Shown piece after piece: positions 22,266-33,626 of a stretch of DNA of 64,000 nucleotides. Position numbers and translations under genes: made by a program. The notes beneath the pieces are model-generated. The model was not told where the DNA came from and made no database searches. It was given only the letters and a program-made list of their open reading frames with translations. Positions within the stretch are counted from its first letter, which is position 1. Each line of letters opens with the position of its first letter. This DNA comes from Rhodotorula mucilaginosa (Eukaryota; Basidiomycota; Microbotryomycetes; Sporidiobolales; Sporidiobolaceae), in NCBI GenBank assembly GCA_034406715.1, contig CP137875.1, positions 744,001 to 808,000 of the forward strand, given 5' to 3'.

Positions 22266-25200
22266 ATGGCCCCGCGCTCCGTGCCGGCGTCTGCCGCTGT
22301 CACTGCGACCGCTTCTTCTTCGCCTTCGACCGCTGGACGCGGCGATCCGCGCTGTCCGGCGTGCTGCCACGCGTGCAGGCAGCAAGCAGCTGCGTCTACC
22401 TCGGCGCGACCGTCCCCGACCGCCGCCCTTGGCGCAGGAGGAGGAGGCAGCGTCCAACTCGCCCTCGCACCGTTCCTCCTCGACCAGCACAAGCAGCAGG
22501 CGGGTTTGCACCCGGACGACCAGGCAGGAGGAGGAGTACCGCCGCCGCCGCTCGCCCAGGTGGACGGGCTCGTCGCGGCGACTGGCGCAATGGCGATCGA
22601 TCCGAGGATCAACTTGAATGCCCACCAGCAGGACAGCACGACGCCACAAGCTCCTGCTCCTGCTGCTGCTGTTGCCCCGACCCCGACGAGAAAGTCGAGA
22701 CATCACAGGCACGGGCACGGTCACCATCACCACCACCATCACCACCACCGGCATCACGGCGGTTCGAAACCGAAACGACCGCCGCCTGCACCTCCCGCAG
22801 ACGGTTCGCAAGCTGCCCCGGTCCCGCCAAAGCCAGTCTTGCCCCCCGACGGGAGCGTCAAGACCTGCGAGGCGGTCGATCGTTACGACGAACTGTGCGA
22901 CGAGGTCGTCGTCGGAGGGTGGAAGGGCAAAGTCCCGAGGAGGTGGTGTCAGATACACGAAGACGAGGAGAAGCATGTCCGATCCTCGTTTTGGAGTACG
23001 TTGCAGTCAAATTGTCAGCCACGTAAACTCTTTGAGCTGACGATCTCGGATTCTGTCTCGTTGCAGACGCCGTGTCATCGCTTCCGCGACTTTCTCGGAC
23101 ACATCCGCTACCAGCACCAGCCGAGATCACCACGTCGACTTCGTTCACCGAGCTTGAGGCATGGGAGACGGTCGCGCGGCAACACATCGAACTCGCCAAG
23201 CGGGCGTACGACGCGTGGGTGTTTCACCGCGAGCACTTTTTCGCGGCCGGGGGCGATCTCGTCGATCGGTTGGAAGGCAGGGGGGAGGGACCGGACGGGA
23301 CAGATTTGGCACGAGGCGCGTGGGAGGAAGTGCGCCTGAGAGGAGAGAAGGCAGAAGCGGTCTTGAAGCGTAAGTTTCCACCATCTCGCCACCAAACACT
23401 TAGTTCTCTCTCTCTCGGTCGAGGAGGCATTGGGAAGCTGACCGCACTGCCCGCCGCACACAGTCATCATTCGGAGATCCCACTTTTTGGTCTGCGATGC
23501 CGAAGACGCATTGTGGCTCTTGCATCCGCAGCGGTGTCAGCACGCGAATGGCGCCTGCGGTAGCAGCAGCAACCCTCCCCCCGGCGGCGGCTACGGTTCC
23601 AACTCGTCGCACTCGTCCTGCGCGTGCTCGCACGAACACTCGTACTGCGACCACGACTCGGATTGCGATTGCTCCGACGTCGACGACGGCGGTTCGTCGT
23701 GCTGTTCGGCGTGCGACGACGCCGCTTCGACGACGCATTCGTCCGATTCGCAGGCTCAACGGAACCGGCACCATGCGCACCATCATCATCATCACGGTGG
23801 CAGTGGGGGTCACAATCCCTCGCACCCGCATCACCAGCACGCGCCGCCCGAGAAGGCGCCGCACAACCCGCTCCGACCGCCCGGCTCGCCGACGTTGGCA
23901 CCCGAGGGGGAAGAGCCCGATCCGCTCCTCGCGCTCGAGACGCTCCGCCGCACCGAACTGCTCGAGCTGTTGAGCTTGACGGGCAGTCATGCGTCGTTCA
24001 TCCGTGAAGGACGCAAGAGCGTCGAGAGGGTGCGGATCGTCGAGTGCTTGTTTAGGAGGTTGATCTCGAGGGACGAGGAGCTCCTCGTCAAGGCCTACCG
24101 GGGCGGTCACGATCATGTGCGTTTTTCCTCTGCTGTTTGTGGTGATGGGGCTTCGACGGCTGACGGTCACGGGAAACGAACAGGTATTGCGTTTCTTCGA
24201 GGACCCGGCTCTCGTCACGCTGCCGTCGCTCGCCCGCCTGCACCGCGCCTTGCAACGGACTTCGCCCGTCGAGCTCAAGGAAGCAATCATGGACGCGTTT
24301 CGCGCGATCGCGTGGGAAGAGTCGGGCGCGACCGAGACTGAAGAAGGCGAAGAGGGCGTCGGGATGCAAGTCCTCGGCGGGTGGGTGTACAAGAACCAAC
24401 TCGAGCGGAGCATGACGCCGCGCGAGTGGTCGCACTTGTACGACTTGTGCGCCTGTCCCGGCTGCGCGACCAGGTGCTGCATGCGGTTCGACGACCTCGC
24501 CTTGATCCGGAGGTTGACGGTCGTCCCGCACGGTCCGCACCCGCCGCCGTTCGAACTGTGGGCGTCAGAGTACGAGACGGACGCGCAAAAAGTCCTCAAG
24601 GCGCTCGATGTCGTTTGGTGTGCCGGCAAGGAGCGGGACGATGACCCGCGGCCGAAGCGGATGCGTCAACCGGGGGCGCAGCCCGGCGCCGAGCCCGTTT
24701 GGACGCAGCGAGAGGAACGCAACTGGGCCTATCTCAAGATTGTAAGCACTCCTCCGCGCCCCTCGTTTTGTGTGATGCCAGGCCAGCAGAGCGCTGACGC
24801 CCGCCCTTTCCCCCCACAACCAGTCCGCGACTCACCCGCACGCGCTCGCAATCTTGAGTTTCCTGTCCAAGTACTTTACGATGGTGCTCCGGTCGTGGCG
24901 CGAGCATGCGGTCTGGGAGACTTTGCGCTTCTTCCCTCCGCCTGCCGCCAACCTCTGGACGCACCGCATCCGGTCCGCACCGACCAAGGCCGCCCTCGTG
25001 AACGCGCACGGCTCGGCTCGATCGAACGGCGTCGGTAGCGGCGCTTCGACCCCGACCGCGAGCAAGGCGACGGCGTGGCGGGCGTTGCCGAACCCGTTCA
25101 ACCTCTCGCAGCGGCCGCTGCAGATCCTCGCCGGGTTCGAGGCGCTCGACTCGCCCGAGAAGGAGCAGGACATGCCGCGGTTCTATGGCACGTACGAGTT

Positions 25201-25882
25201 GTTGATCCTCGACGCGCCGAGCGACTCGCCGTACGTCAACGTCGAGACGTACCTCGCGCGACCGCTGTGGGCGTTTGAGAACTTTCTCGCGGCGACGATT
25301 GCGCTCGCGTGCGGGATCAAGGTCCCCGGCGCGACTGTATTCGAGGACGAAGGCGGTGCTCCGTCCTCGTCGTCGTCGCCGGACCAGATCGACATGCCGG
25401 CGCTCCTGCAGGCTGCGCTCGAGCACGGAGCGGTCGAGAGCTTTTTGCGCGGCGACCTCGTGTGGGACTTTGGCGACGTCAAGGGCGTCACGACTCCGTT
25501 CCCGGCGAGTTCGGGCAAGAAGTTTGCCGGCGTCGACTTGAGAAAAGTCGGCAAGGACGGGATCGTCGCTCCCCCGTTGCCGACTTCGGGTCCTGGAGTG
25601 AATGGCGGGTCGGCCACTGGTGGTAGTGGTGGTGGCGGCGGGAAGAAGAAGGGCGGCGCGGCGGCGGCGGCGGCGGCGAACAAGGCCGGCGCGCTGACCA
25701 GCAACGGCGTCAAGGCGAACGGTGCTGCTGCTGCTGCGTCAACGGGCGGAGGAGGAGCAGCTCCTGCGGCGGCGGCGATGGGAGGTGGGAACGGCACGGA
25801 GCGGCAGCGCAAGGAGCGCGTGTTGGACACGCTCCGGGACGACAAGCTCGCGCGCAAGCTGGCGAGGAGTTTGTTCCGGTGA
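22266..25882 (+). CDS. His/Cys-rich protein of unknown function (1100 aa)
   Basis: Five exons (22266-22995, 23067-23369, 23464-24116, 24184-24741, 24824-25882) encode 1100 residues; I do not recognise the family. Features in order: a Cys cluster CPACCHAC at about residues 30-36; a His-rich tract of about 22 residues near 145-165 with nine consecutive His; a globular-looking part with KTCEAVDRYDELCDE and RRWCQIHEDEEKHVRSSFW; a helical stretch (ELAKRAYDAWVFHREHFF); a second Cys/His-rich tract at about 385-460 (CACSHEHSYCDHD, SDCDCSDVDD, CCSACDD, then HHAHHHHHH); CACPGCATRCCMRF near 650; and a long helical C-terminal region with FLSKYFTMVLRSWREHAVW. The tail is Ala/Gly-rich, ending in RKERVLDTLRDDKLARKLARSLF. 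No signal peptide or membrane segment. Metal binding or buffering is suggested by composition only. Likely a basidiomycete-restricted family. Confidence 0.85.
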
Positions 25883-26137
25883 GCATGCAGTCGAGGGGCC
25901 GGGGAGGTTATCTTTTTGGAAGAAGTCGTATAGGAGCATAGACTAGTTGCAAGTCCCAAGAGTGCCGAATATTCCCATTCCTGTAAGAACACGAAAGGAG
26001 AGTGTCCATAGTCTCGACAAGATAAGAAAAAGGAAGTCGGCTTCCGAAGTCGCCGGAGATTCGGCCGACTCGGAACGTACTCTCGCTTCCCCCCCAAGCT
26101 TGCCGACCCAGGTTTGCTTGTACGCCGTACCTGGACC

Positions 26138-27415
26138 ATGGCTGCGCTCCCACCCCTCGCGAGCGACCGCGCGCAGCTCGTCTCGAGCGCCGTCTCGTTC
26201 CTCGTCGACCCGCAAACTGCTTCCTCGCCGCTCGCGCAGCGCATCGCCTTTCTCGAGTCGAAAGGGCTCGACCAGAACGAGATCCAGATCGCGCTCCAGC
26301 AGGCCAGCAGTGCCCGCGGAGGAGGCGCTGCTGCTCCGGTCCCTGGACCCCCAGCGCGGTACGGAGGTGGTCCCCCCACCGCCGCCTCGCCGTATGGAGG
26401 ACCGCAGTCGCCGTACGGCCCCGGGTTCGAGTACCAGAGGGACTGGAGGGATTGGTTCGTCATGGCCGTCGTCGGCGGTGGAGTCGGCTGGCTCGCAGTC
26501 AAACTCGCTCAGGTATGCACGCACGCTTGCCCCCCACTGCTGCCGAGCTACCGGAAATCGCTGACGGCACGCTCTCTCTCGGAACACAGAAGTTCCTGGT
26601 GCCGCATTTGCAACCGCCGACCGAGACCGACCTCGAAGCGTCGCAGCGCGCGCTCGAAGCGAAATACGACGAAGCCGCGTCGCTCCTCAAGACGTTGCAA
26701 GAGTCGACCGACGCCGTCGCGACTTCGTTGGACGAGCAGCGCGCCGACATTGACAAAGAGTTGCAAGAGGTTCGCGATGCCGTTGCGGAAATGAGGGAGG
26801 GCGAGAAGAAGCGCGACGAGTGGGCCAAGAACATCGGGCGCCAGGTCGACGAGATGGCAAAGAGCCTCCCCGGCGTGAGTACCCCCTCTCTCTCTCTCAC
26901 ACCAGTCTTGAACTGACACTCGCAACCTCTGAAAATGATCGAAAAAGCTCCTCGACAAGCAAGCCTCTGCGCAATCGTCTTCCCTCTCCGACCTCCAAAC
27001 CGAACTCCGCTCGCTGAAATCCCTCCTGATCGCTCGCCGCCCGACCCCAACCCCGACATCGACCCACACCAACAACTCGTCTTCGTCCCTTGCGCCATCA
27101 TCATCGTCACCGTCGTCGTCAGCTCATGCCGGCGGAGATCTCTCTACGAGCGTCTCGTCGCCGAACCTCCCGTTCGCGATCAAGCCGCCCGGATTGCCAG
27201 CGTGGCAGCTCAAAAGCTCCTCGTCCTCGGCGGCCGCAGCGACCCCGTCTCCTTCCGGCAGTGCCACGCCGACGACGCCGGCTCCGACGACCGCGACCGA
27301 CCCGAGCGCGAGTGGCGTCCTCGTCGAGAAGCCCGACGCCGCCGTCTCGGAAGGGGAAACGGCGTCGCAAGCCGGCGCGGACGCAGCCGCTACGCCGTCG
27401 GCAGCGTCTTCGTAA
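26138..27415 (+). CDS. PEX14: Peroxin Pex14, peroxisomal docking factor
   Basis: Three exons (26138-26512, 26590-26874, 26948-27415) encode 375 residues. Pex14 is the peroxisomal membrane docking protein for the Pex5/Pex7 cargo receptors. Seen: the N-terminal Pex5-binding helical domain (LVSSAVSFLVDP, SPLAQRIAFLESKGLDQNEIQIAL), a Pro/Gly/Tyr-rich linker, a single membrane segment (DWFVMAVVGGGVGWLAVKL), a long coiled coil (RALEAKYDEAASLLKTLQESTD, DEQRADIDKELQEVRDAV), and a disordered C-terminus with the conserved LPAWQL motif. The first intron falls right after the membrane segment. The exon-3 acceptor ends AAAAAG rather than CAG, an unusual but frame-consistent site. PHS1 lies two genes upstream; lipid metabolism is the only loose link. 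Confidence 0.95.
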
Positions 27416-28168
27416 GCGGTTCTGTCTGTGCTAGAGTTGAATCCTGGCCACTGTAACATGTATTGTCCTTTGCATGAAAAATCCGCGAGACTCGGAAGCT
27501 TTTCCTCTTCTTCGACGATAAAGCTGTCAATCTCCGCGCTATACTCAAGCTGCCCTCGCATTGCCGGCTCATACGCGCAGCTAAGCACGCTTAGCTCTGC
27601 GCGTCAAACCTGCTAGAGCTCCAGTGCCGGCCTACTGCTCGCCTGCGACCCCCTCGTCCTGATATCCTGATAGCGACAAGCGATTTCCCATCGACCTCAA
27701 CCAACGGTCGCCTCGAATCGCGTGAAACCATTCACAGAACGGAGGAACGCAGACTTGCTGTATCTAGGCTAGCAGCGCCCGGCCCTCGCTCTCGTACAGC
27801 TCACTTTCGTCGCCGCCGGCCGGAGAAGAGCTTCTCTTGAGCGACAACGGAGACTTGCAGCGGACACAAGCGGCGTATCTCTGTAAGTGGAATGCGTGGC
27901 ACCACCTAGACCGGGAATACATGGCGGCACAGAGCGTGACTGAATCGTGGTTCCCCGCTGAGCAGCAGAGTCCTCCGCCGTCGCCGCCGGAAAGGACGTT
28001 TGGCAGTCGTCGCCAGCAGGAAAGGCATATATTCCTGTTCTAGCAGACTCGAGTACGTCGTTCTCCTTCTCCCGCGTGAGGCATCGCGCGTCTTTCGATT
28101 AGCCATAAATTTACGACCGATGTGGACCCTCTCGTGCGCCCAGGCGTCTCTTCCCTCTGCACCTGTTC
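27416..28168. other. Intergenic region PEX14 to F-box-like gene 2
   Basis: About 750 bp with no supported gene, repeat or RNA. It contains the PEX14 3' UTR and the promoter of the next gene. Confidence 0.4.
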
Positions 28169-29722
28169 ATGCACTGCGGAATGCCACCAGCCACTCTCGC
28201 TTCGCTCCCGGCAGAGATCCACGCGAGGATCGCTGCCATGTGCGCCTTACAAGATCAGCGTTACAAAGCCGCGATTTTCGCCGCCGATGCGCCAACGTTT
28301 CCCACGGAGGATCCGCGCCCTGCGGCGAGGTTGACGACCGTCGCGGCGCTCTCGGTCGTCTCCAAGTACTGGAACAGAGTGGTCGAGCCGTACCGCTTCT
28401 GGGTGCGTCAAATTGGCTACAGCTCACGGGTTGTTGCGCAGGCGCCTTCAAGCTGATCACGCATCCAAATTGGAAAATGATGGCCACAGAGGCTAAAGGC
28501 GTCGCATTTGGCGTCGCGCAAGTTTCGACTCGGCTTCGATCGCAAGTTCGGACGTTACATCACCGAGCTCGACCTGAGCGATCTTTGCACGAGGCGTGGA
28601 ATGGATGCGACCATTGTCCTCGCCGCCGTGCCGATGCTTCCGAATGTCCACACGATAGTCGTCCCGAGCCTAGACGACGTGGTCGAAATGGTCGCGGATG
28701 TCGAATCTGATAGCGACGACGAGTCAAACGCAGGCGAGGACGGGCCGGAAGTGGCCTTTGTCACGAATTCCTTGCTCGAACTTTTGGCGTCGGTTCCCTC
28801 GCTCGTCGCGTCCTTGTCGGACCTCAGCGAGAACGAGGACTTCTTTCGACGCCTCGCCACAAAGTCACCGCAGACCAAGCAGCTTGTGCTTTACGACTAC
28901 GAACTTGCCTTTCCGGATCGCCTCGTCGGTTTCGCCCTCGATGCCCTCCGATCGTGTCCGCAACTTAGCGACCTCAAACTCGTCATCATGGAGGAAGTCG
29001 ACGACTGTGAAGCTCTACGCCAATTCGTACTTCCACCAGGATGCCGCCTACGCCACCTCTCCTTGACGACGTACAGTGGATACACCACGGGGATGTGCAA
29101 GCTGGTCGGCAAGCTGGCGCCGGTTCTCCAATCCCTCGACCTGGATTTTCAAGCGTTCCGCCCCAGTGAGCGCACCGGACTCGCCAAAGGCGTTCAGTTC
29201 CCCCACCTCGAAACTCTGCTCGTCACCACAGGCCATCCTGCGAGCCTGGGCAAGTTGACCGCATCGCTTTCGCCCGTCCAGTTCCCCGTCCTCCGACATC
29301 TCGAACTACGAGCCCGATCCCCCGGGAACCGATTGCCACCGGCGATCGCAACCAAAGTGACTGGCGCTTTTGCTGCGCGTGATGTTCCCTTCACCGTCGT
29401 GGTCGATCGGGTGTCAACGGACGTGCGCCGCTACCGGGTCGATGACTCGCCTTTACCGGCCACGACTCGACCCGATCGTGACATCCGCCCCCTGGTACCA
29501 GAGAACATCCTCCGCGACCCGTTCTCGCAAGACGCCTCGGGTGATCTTTGGCCGCAGCACGACCACCTGGCCTTTTACAGCCGTGACGTGCTCGAGCCGC
29601 TCCTCAACCGCATGCGCGACATGCTGCACGAGGCGGTCCAGACGAACGACTATGTCCAACTCTCGCGAGTGGCACACGCCTTACAGCGGTGCGAGCTGCT
29701 CCGGATCGAGAGGGACACGTAG
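28169..29722 (+). CDS. F-box-like/LRR protein 2
   Basis: Two exons (28169-28402 and 28490-29722) encode 488 residues. The first exon holds an F-box-like stretch (LASLPAEIHARIAAMCA) followed by TTVAALSVVSKYWNRVVEPYRFW, which matches the usual end of the F-box region in basidiomycete proteins. The second exon continues WRLKASHLASRKF and carries leucine-rich segments (ITELDLSDL, LRHLSLTTYSG, LQSLDLDFQAF, LRHLELRA). An acidic loop (DVESDSDDESNAGEDGPE) interrupts the first LRR part. Role by family: substrate adaptor of an SCF ubiquitin ligase. The intron acceptor was chosen at CACAG (28489) because earlier AGs lead to stops or the wrong frame. A second in-frame ATG at 28181 could be the true start. 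Confidence 0.78.
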
Positions 29723-29978
29723 CGTAGCGCAGCTGGGGGGGGGAAGAGAGCCGCAATGAGGAAAAGAATTGGTTGAAGAGAGGTCTTCTTCTTGTCCGGA
29801 GACAGAGTCTCTTCGTTGCGAGGGCAACATGATCGACCCGCCGACTCGTAGAGCAGTCGAAGGATCCCCATCAGGGCTTTCGATCAATCAAGCGTAAAGA
29901 TTGTGTCGCCCGCTTGTCAGGTTTCGACGGCGTTTTGCTCGCGCACGTTTCTACAGCGCGTTGCCATGCCGCATCTCC

Positions 29979-31500
29979 TCAAACGAGCCACCGGCGTCGC
30001 TTGACCGCTCCGCCGACCCGACTCCCTTCGCCGCCACCTTCCATCCCCCCTCCCTTTCTCATCATCATACTCCCATCTCCTCCCCCTGCCGCCGCCGACG
30101 CCTCACTCTCGAGCTGAAGCAAGTCCCCCGGACTCTTGTTGGTCCGCTGCCCGATCGTGACGACCCGAATCTTGCGCTTCGAGCCCGTCGCGGCGCCGAG
30201 TCCCCTCGCGCCATACCACTCGGATTCATAATCCACCACGTCGGCCGAGTCCTGTTGCTGCTGTGGGTGGTGGTGATGTTCCCCGACGGCGGAAGCGCGA
30301 GTTTTTCGGATCAGGTTCCGCAACGAGGCGGCGACGAGTTGAGAGTCGTTCAGGCGCGCGCGGAGGGTCGAGAGGTGTTGCAATGCGGCGGCCGAGGGGG
30401 CTTGTTGCGTTTGAGAGATGGGAGGCGGGATCGGGGGAGGGGCGGCGGATTCGGGATAGACCTGTGCGTGCGTGCGTGCGAAGTGAGGCGGTGGTGGCAA
30501 TGATCAGTTAGGGGCGACTGGCGGGAGGGGCACGAAAGGGACGACGAACCGGAGTTTGTTTCCAGCTGTGTTTGGGCGGCAAGGCCGGCAACCAATCTGC
30601 CCTGAGTGGGTCGGCTTCCTGCCTCCTCTTGCGCTCGCGTCTTCTCCGCTCGCGCTCCTGGTCCCTCGCAGCCTTTTCCCTCTCCCGTTTCGCTTCGTTC
30701 TCTTGCCTCTCGCGCCGTTTCTTCTCGAGCGCCTCTTCGCGCATTTGTCGTTTCTCCCTCTTCTTCTTCTCCTTCGCCGCTATCGCTTCGGATTGATGAT
30801 GTGCTGCGAGGGGTAACCCGTCCGGACCGAGCGGGGTCACTTCTTCAAACTCGTCGTCTTCGGAATCGTCAGACAAGCCAGTGGGCAGGGGTGGCGACGC
30901 AAGTCGTGGCGGAGTTGGAGGCGGCGAGGCGAGGTCGGGGTCATCGTCGTCATCATTGAGCGGGTCGTGTTCGTCATCGGATGGGAGCAGAGGTCCGGGA
31001 TCGACTGCGACGCGCGGACGTTGATACCGTAACCGGAGCGAATCGTCTGAAGAGTGCGGAAACGTTCAGCTCGCTCCTCAGTAGCTCGGAATCATTGGTG
31101 ATGAGAGACAGAAGTACCCACCTCGGACCAAAGGCACTCGCGCCTCGTGCAGCAGCTCGTCGACTCCTCCGACTCCGAGGTCCTCGCATCCTTTCAGGAC
31201 GTCGACGATGGTCGGGACATGCCTTCGAGCATGTTCCGCCAACTGGTGCGCGTAGAGCAATAGCGAACCAAAGACTGCGTGCGTGCGTGCATCGTCAGTC
31301 TCCAAAGCCTAGGAAGAGAGAGAGAGAGGAGAACTGACAACTCGCGAGGGCTCCTTCGAGTTCGTCGAGCGCGTCCGGGTCTGCTTCGTCGAACCCGGCG
31401 CGGGTCAAGCCAGCTGCGACGGCCTTGTGCAACACGAGAGCCGGGATCGATCCTGGCAGGTCGGGTCGAGGTCCCGCGTTCGTCGTTGGCGACACCACCA

Positions 31501-31532
<32 letters not shown>

Positions 31533-31657
31533 GGGGAGCGGAAGCGGTACGCGTCTTCGAGTTCGCTGTTGTACTCGGACAACGGAGTGCAGACGAGTGG
31601 GTCAACCGGTGTCCCGTACAGCAATGCTTCGAAATTGTTCAGCGGGTCGTAATCCAT
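29979..31657 (-). CDS. TAF8: TFIID subunit Taf8
   Basis: Four exons (31657-31342, 31274-31122, 31046-30550, 30461-29979) encode 482 residues. Taf8 pairs with Taf10 through a histone fold inside TFIID. Seen: a bromodomain-associated histone-fold region split by the first intron (VLHKAVAAGLTRAGF ... FGSLLLYAHQLAEHARR, VDVLKGCEDLGVGGVDELL), with an acidic/Ser-rich insert before it, and the C-terminal Taf8 signature LPALPPKHSWKQTP. Between them is a strongly charged Lys/Arg/Glu helix (KKKREKRQMREEALEKKRRE). The C-terminus contains KRKIRVV and a basic KRRRW end, nuclear-signal-like. Introns 1 and 3 end in tandem GCAC repeats. The ATG at 31657 is the first ATG in frame; a GTG-initiated extension is not needed. 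Confidence 0.88.
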
Positions 31658-31931
31658 CGCGTTCAAAGTGGAAAGAGAGCGAGAGAGAGAGGAGATCGGA
31701 AGAGCGGGGGCCGGGGCGGTGCACAAGTCATTCTGCAGCTGAGCGATCGAGGCTGTAAAGGTCTATCGAGTCGTGCAGCCACACTCATGGGTTATAGCTC
31801 TCTCTCTCTGTCTTCTCCTAGGACAACGGAAGAAACGATTCCGATCCTCGGTTTCTCAAATTAAAACCATCTTCGCAGAAACCAACTCCCTCCTTCCCCT
31901 CGCGTGCGCACCCCGCGCCCTGGGGGCATGT

Positions 31932-33426
31932 CTACTTGGAGGAGCCGTACAGTTCCTCGCGGAGGGCGATTCCGAGTTCCTTGCGGAGCGGCGCGAGCTC
32001 GTCGACGTACTGCTTGTACTGCTGCGCGTTCTCCGTCTTCTCCTCTGTTGGCGGGACGAGGTCGCTAGTGTCAGATTTCGCTCTCGTTCTTTTCGTTCCG
32101 CAAACTCTTTCAGTCTTCGTACATCCTCGCGCACGGAGAGACAGAGAACCCCGTCCGCGGAGAGAACAAGGGGTTCGCGAGAGAGAGAGAGAGAGAGAGA
32201 GGAGGAGGAAGAACGCACTCAGGCCCTCGAACACGCGGACGGCGGTCGAAAAGTCGTTTACCCGACGAGCGGCACGGAGAGCCTCCTCAATGACTGTGTA
32301 TGCGGGGTACGATATAAAGAGGGCGGTGTCAGTACTTCTGGAATTCTGGCGTTCCGACCTAGGTTTTCCCGGTGAATTGTTTTTTTTGGCGTTTCCAAGC
32401 GATAGGACAATGTCGTCGGGGGAAGATGGAGTGTGCCGTTGATTGGGGTGGGGTGATGTCTATCGGTGGTGAGGGCCGACGGGTGGGAAAAGAACTCGGA
32501 TTCGCCTCGCGCCGCCGTCGATCTCTCCCCTCCCTCCCACCTCCTCCTCCTCCTCAATCTCGTGAGAACCAGAGGTAGCAAGCATCGGATTGGCCTCGCT
32601 CGTCCACTGGTACCCACAACGATCCATCGTGGGGTGGGTGACCATGTTTTCCCGCGGTTGGTTCGGCCCCACGGAAGGAGCGGTTGAACGCGCGATGTTT
32701 CGAGGTCGCTTGCCCTTGGCGAGCCATCGGGGCAGGACTCTGCACATGTGGTCGGAGAGAGAGAGAGAGAGAGAGACAGAACGGCCTGGGGCCGCGGGTC
32801 TTGACTCTCTTGGCCAAACCCGTCCTCATCCTCGGGGTTCGGCTCCCCGAGTTACGGTTCGCCTTGAATCGCCACCCGACGACATCGCGCCGAGACAACA
32901 TCCAGTCAAGAGGAAAAATGAGAGAGAGAGAGAGAGAGAGTGTAGACTGACCGCGCTGACTCGGGACGAGGTCGTACGCAAAGCAGTTGTTGAGACCGCG
33001 CTGGAGCTCAAAGAGGTCCTGGGTGTTTGCGAAAAAGTCGGCGTAGCGGGCGTTGAAGTCGTCGTACGACTCGGCGGCCGAGTGGGCGAAACGGACTGTT
33101 CCAGGGGCGAGTACGGGCGTGCGGGCGGGCGTAAGGTGTGAGGTGAGATGCGGGTGGGTTGGGAGCAGCGGAGTGGGTGACACCGCAATCGACACGAGGC
33201 GCGCGCGCGCGGGGAGGTTGAGGCGGTGGGTCGAGGGATCCAAGCAGAGTCGAGACAAGATATGCACACAGGCAGGCAGGGCGAGGGCGTCAGTGGTCTG
33301 GGTTCCGACTCCCGAAGACCCGCGCAGAAGGAGAAGGGGAGACTGACCTGCCGCGACACGGGGGACGGCAGCCGTGCGGGCAGCCGACAGGGTCAGAGGG
33401 CGAGCAGCTGCGCGGATGGCCTGCAT
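31932..33426 (-). CDS. COX6: Cytochrome c oxidase subunit Va/Cox6
   Basis: Four exons (33426-33348, 33095-32952, 32293-32219, 32044-31932) encode 136 residues. Cox6 (animal COX5A) is a nuclear-encoded matrix-side subunit of respiratory complex IV. The first exon is a mitochondrial presequence rich in Ala/Arg (MQAIRAAARPLTLSAARTAA). The mature part shows DDFNARYADFF, FELQRGLNNCFAYDLVPS, VIEEALRAARRVNDFSTAVRVFEGL and a C-terminal ELAPLRKELGI helix, the standard Cox6 architecture. The second intron (32294-32951, 658 nt) is far longer than others in the window, and the first is 252 nt. GA/CT repeats occur inside the introns. It starts 200 bp from the MON1 stop and ends 274 bp before the TAF8 start, all on the minus strand. 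Confidence 0.95.
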
Positions 33427-33626
33427 CTTCTCTCTCGATCGATCCGACGGGGGGTAGAGACGAGGTGACGAGCGCGCCGAGCGACCAGCGGCAGACTCTT
33501 CTCGCGCGCGCAATTTCGATTCGCTGGTCGCATCTCTCTCTCTCTCTCTCTCCACAGGATTCAGACCAGGCAATCAGACCAGACATGTAGCCACAAGTTG
33601 CAAAGTGCAATGTGTGCCCCGCCGCA

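Noticed and set aside
25183-26502. Minus-strand open frame of about 440 codons
   Set aside because: It is antisense to exon 5 of the His/Cys-rich gene and to PEX14 exon 1, with low-complexity content only.
32594-33141. Plus-strand frame inside the COX6 introns as a nested gene
   Set aside because: It overlaps COX6 exon 2 in antisense and contains GA-repeat-encoded residues. No domain is visible.
32755-33560. GA/CT dinucleotide tracts as possible heat-shock or GAGA regulatory elements
   Set aside because: They sit mostly in introns or just upstream of the COX6 start, and similar tracts occur through the window. They look like ordinary microsatellites.
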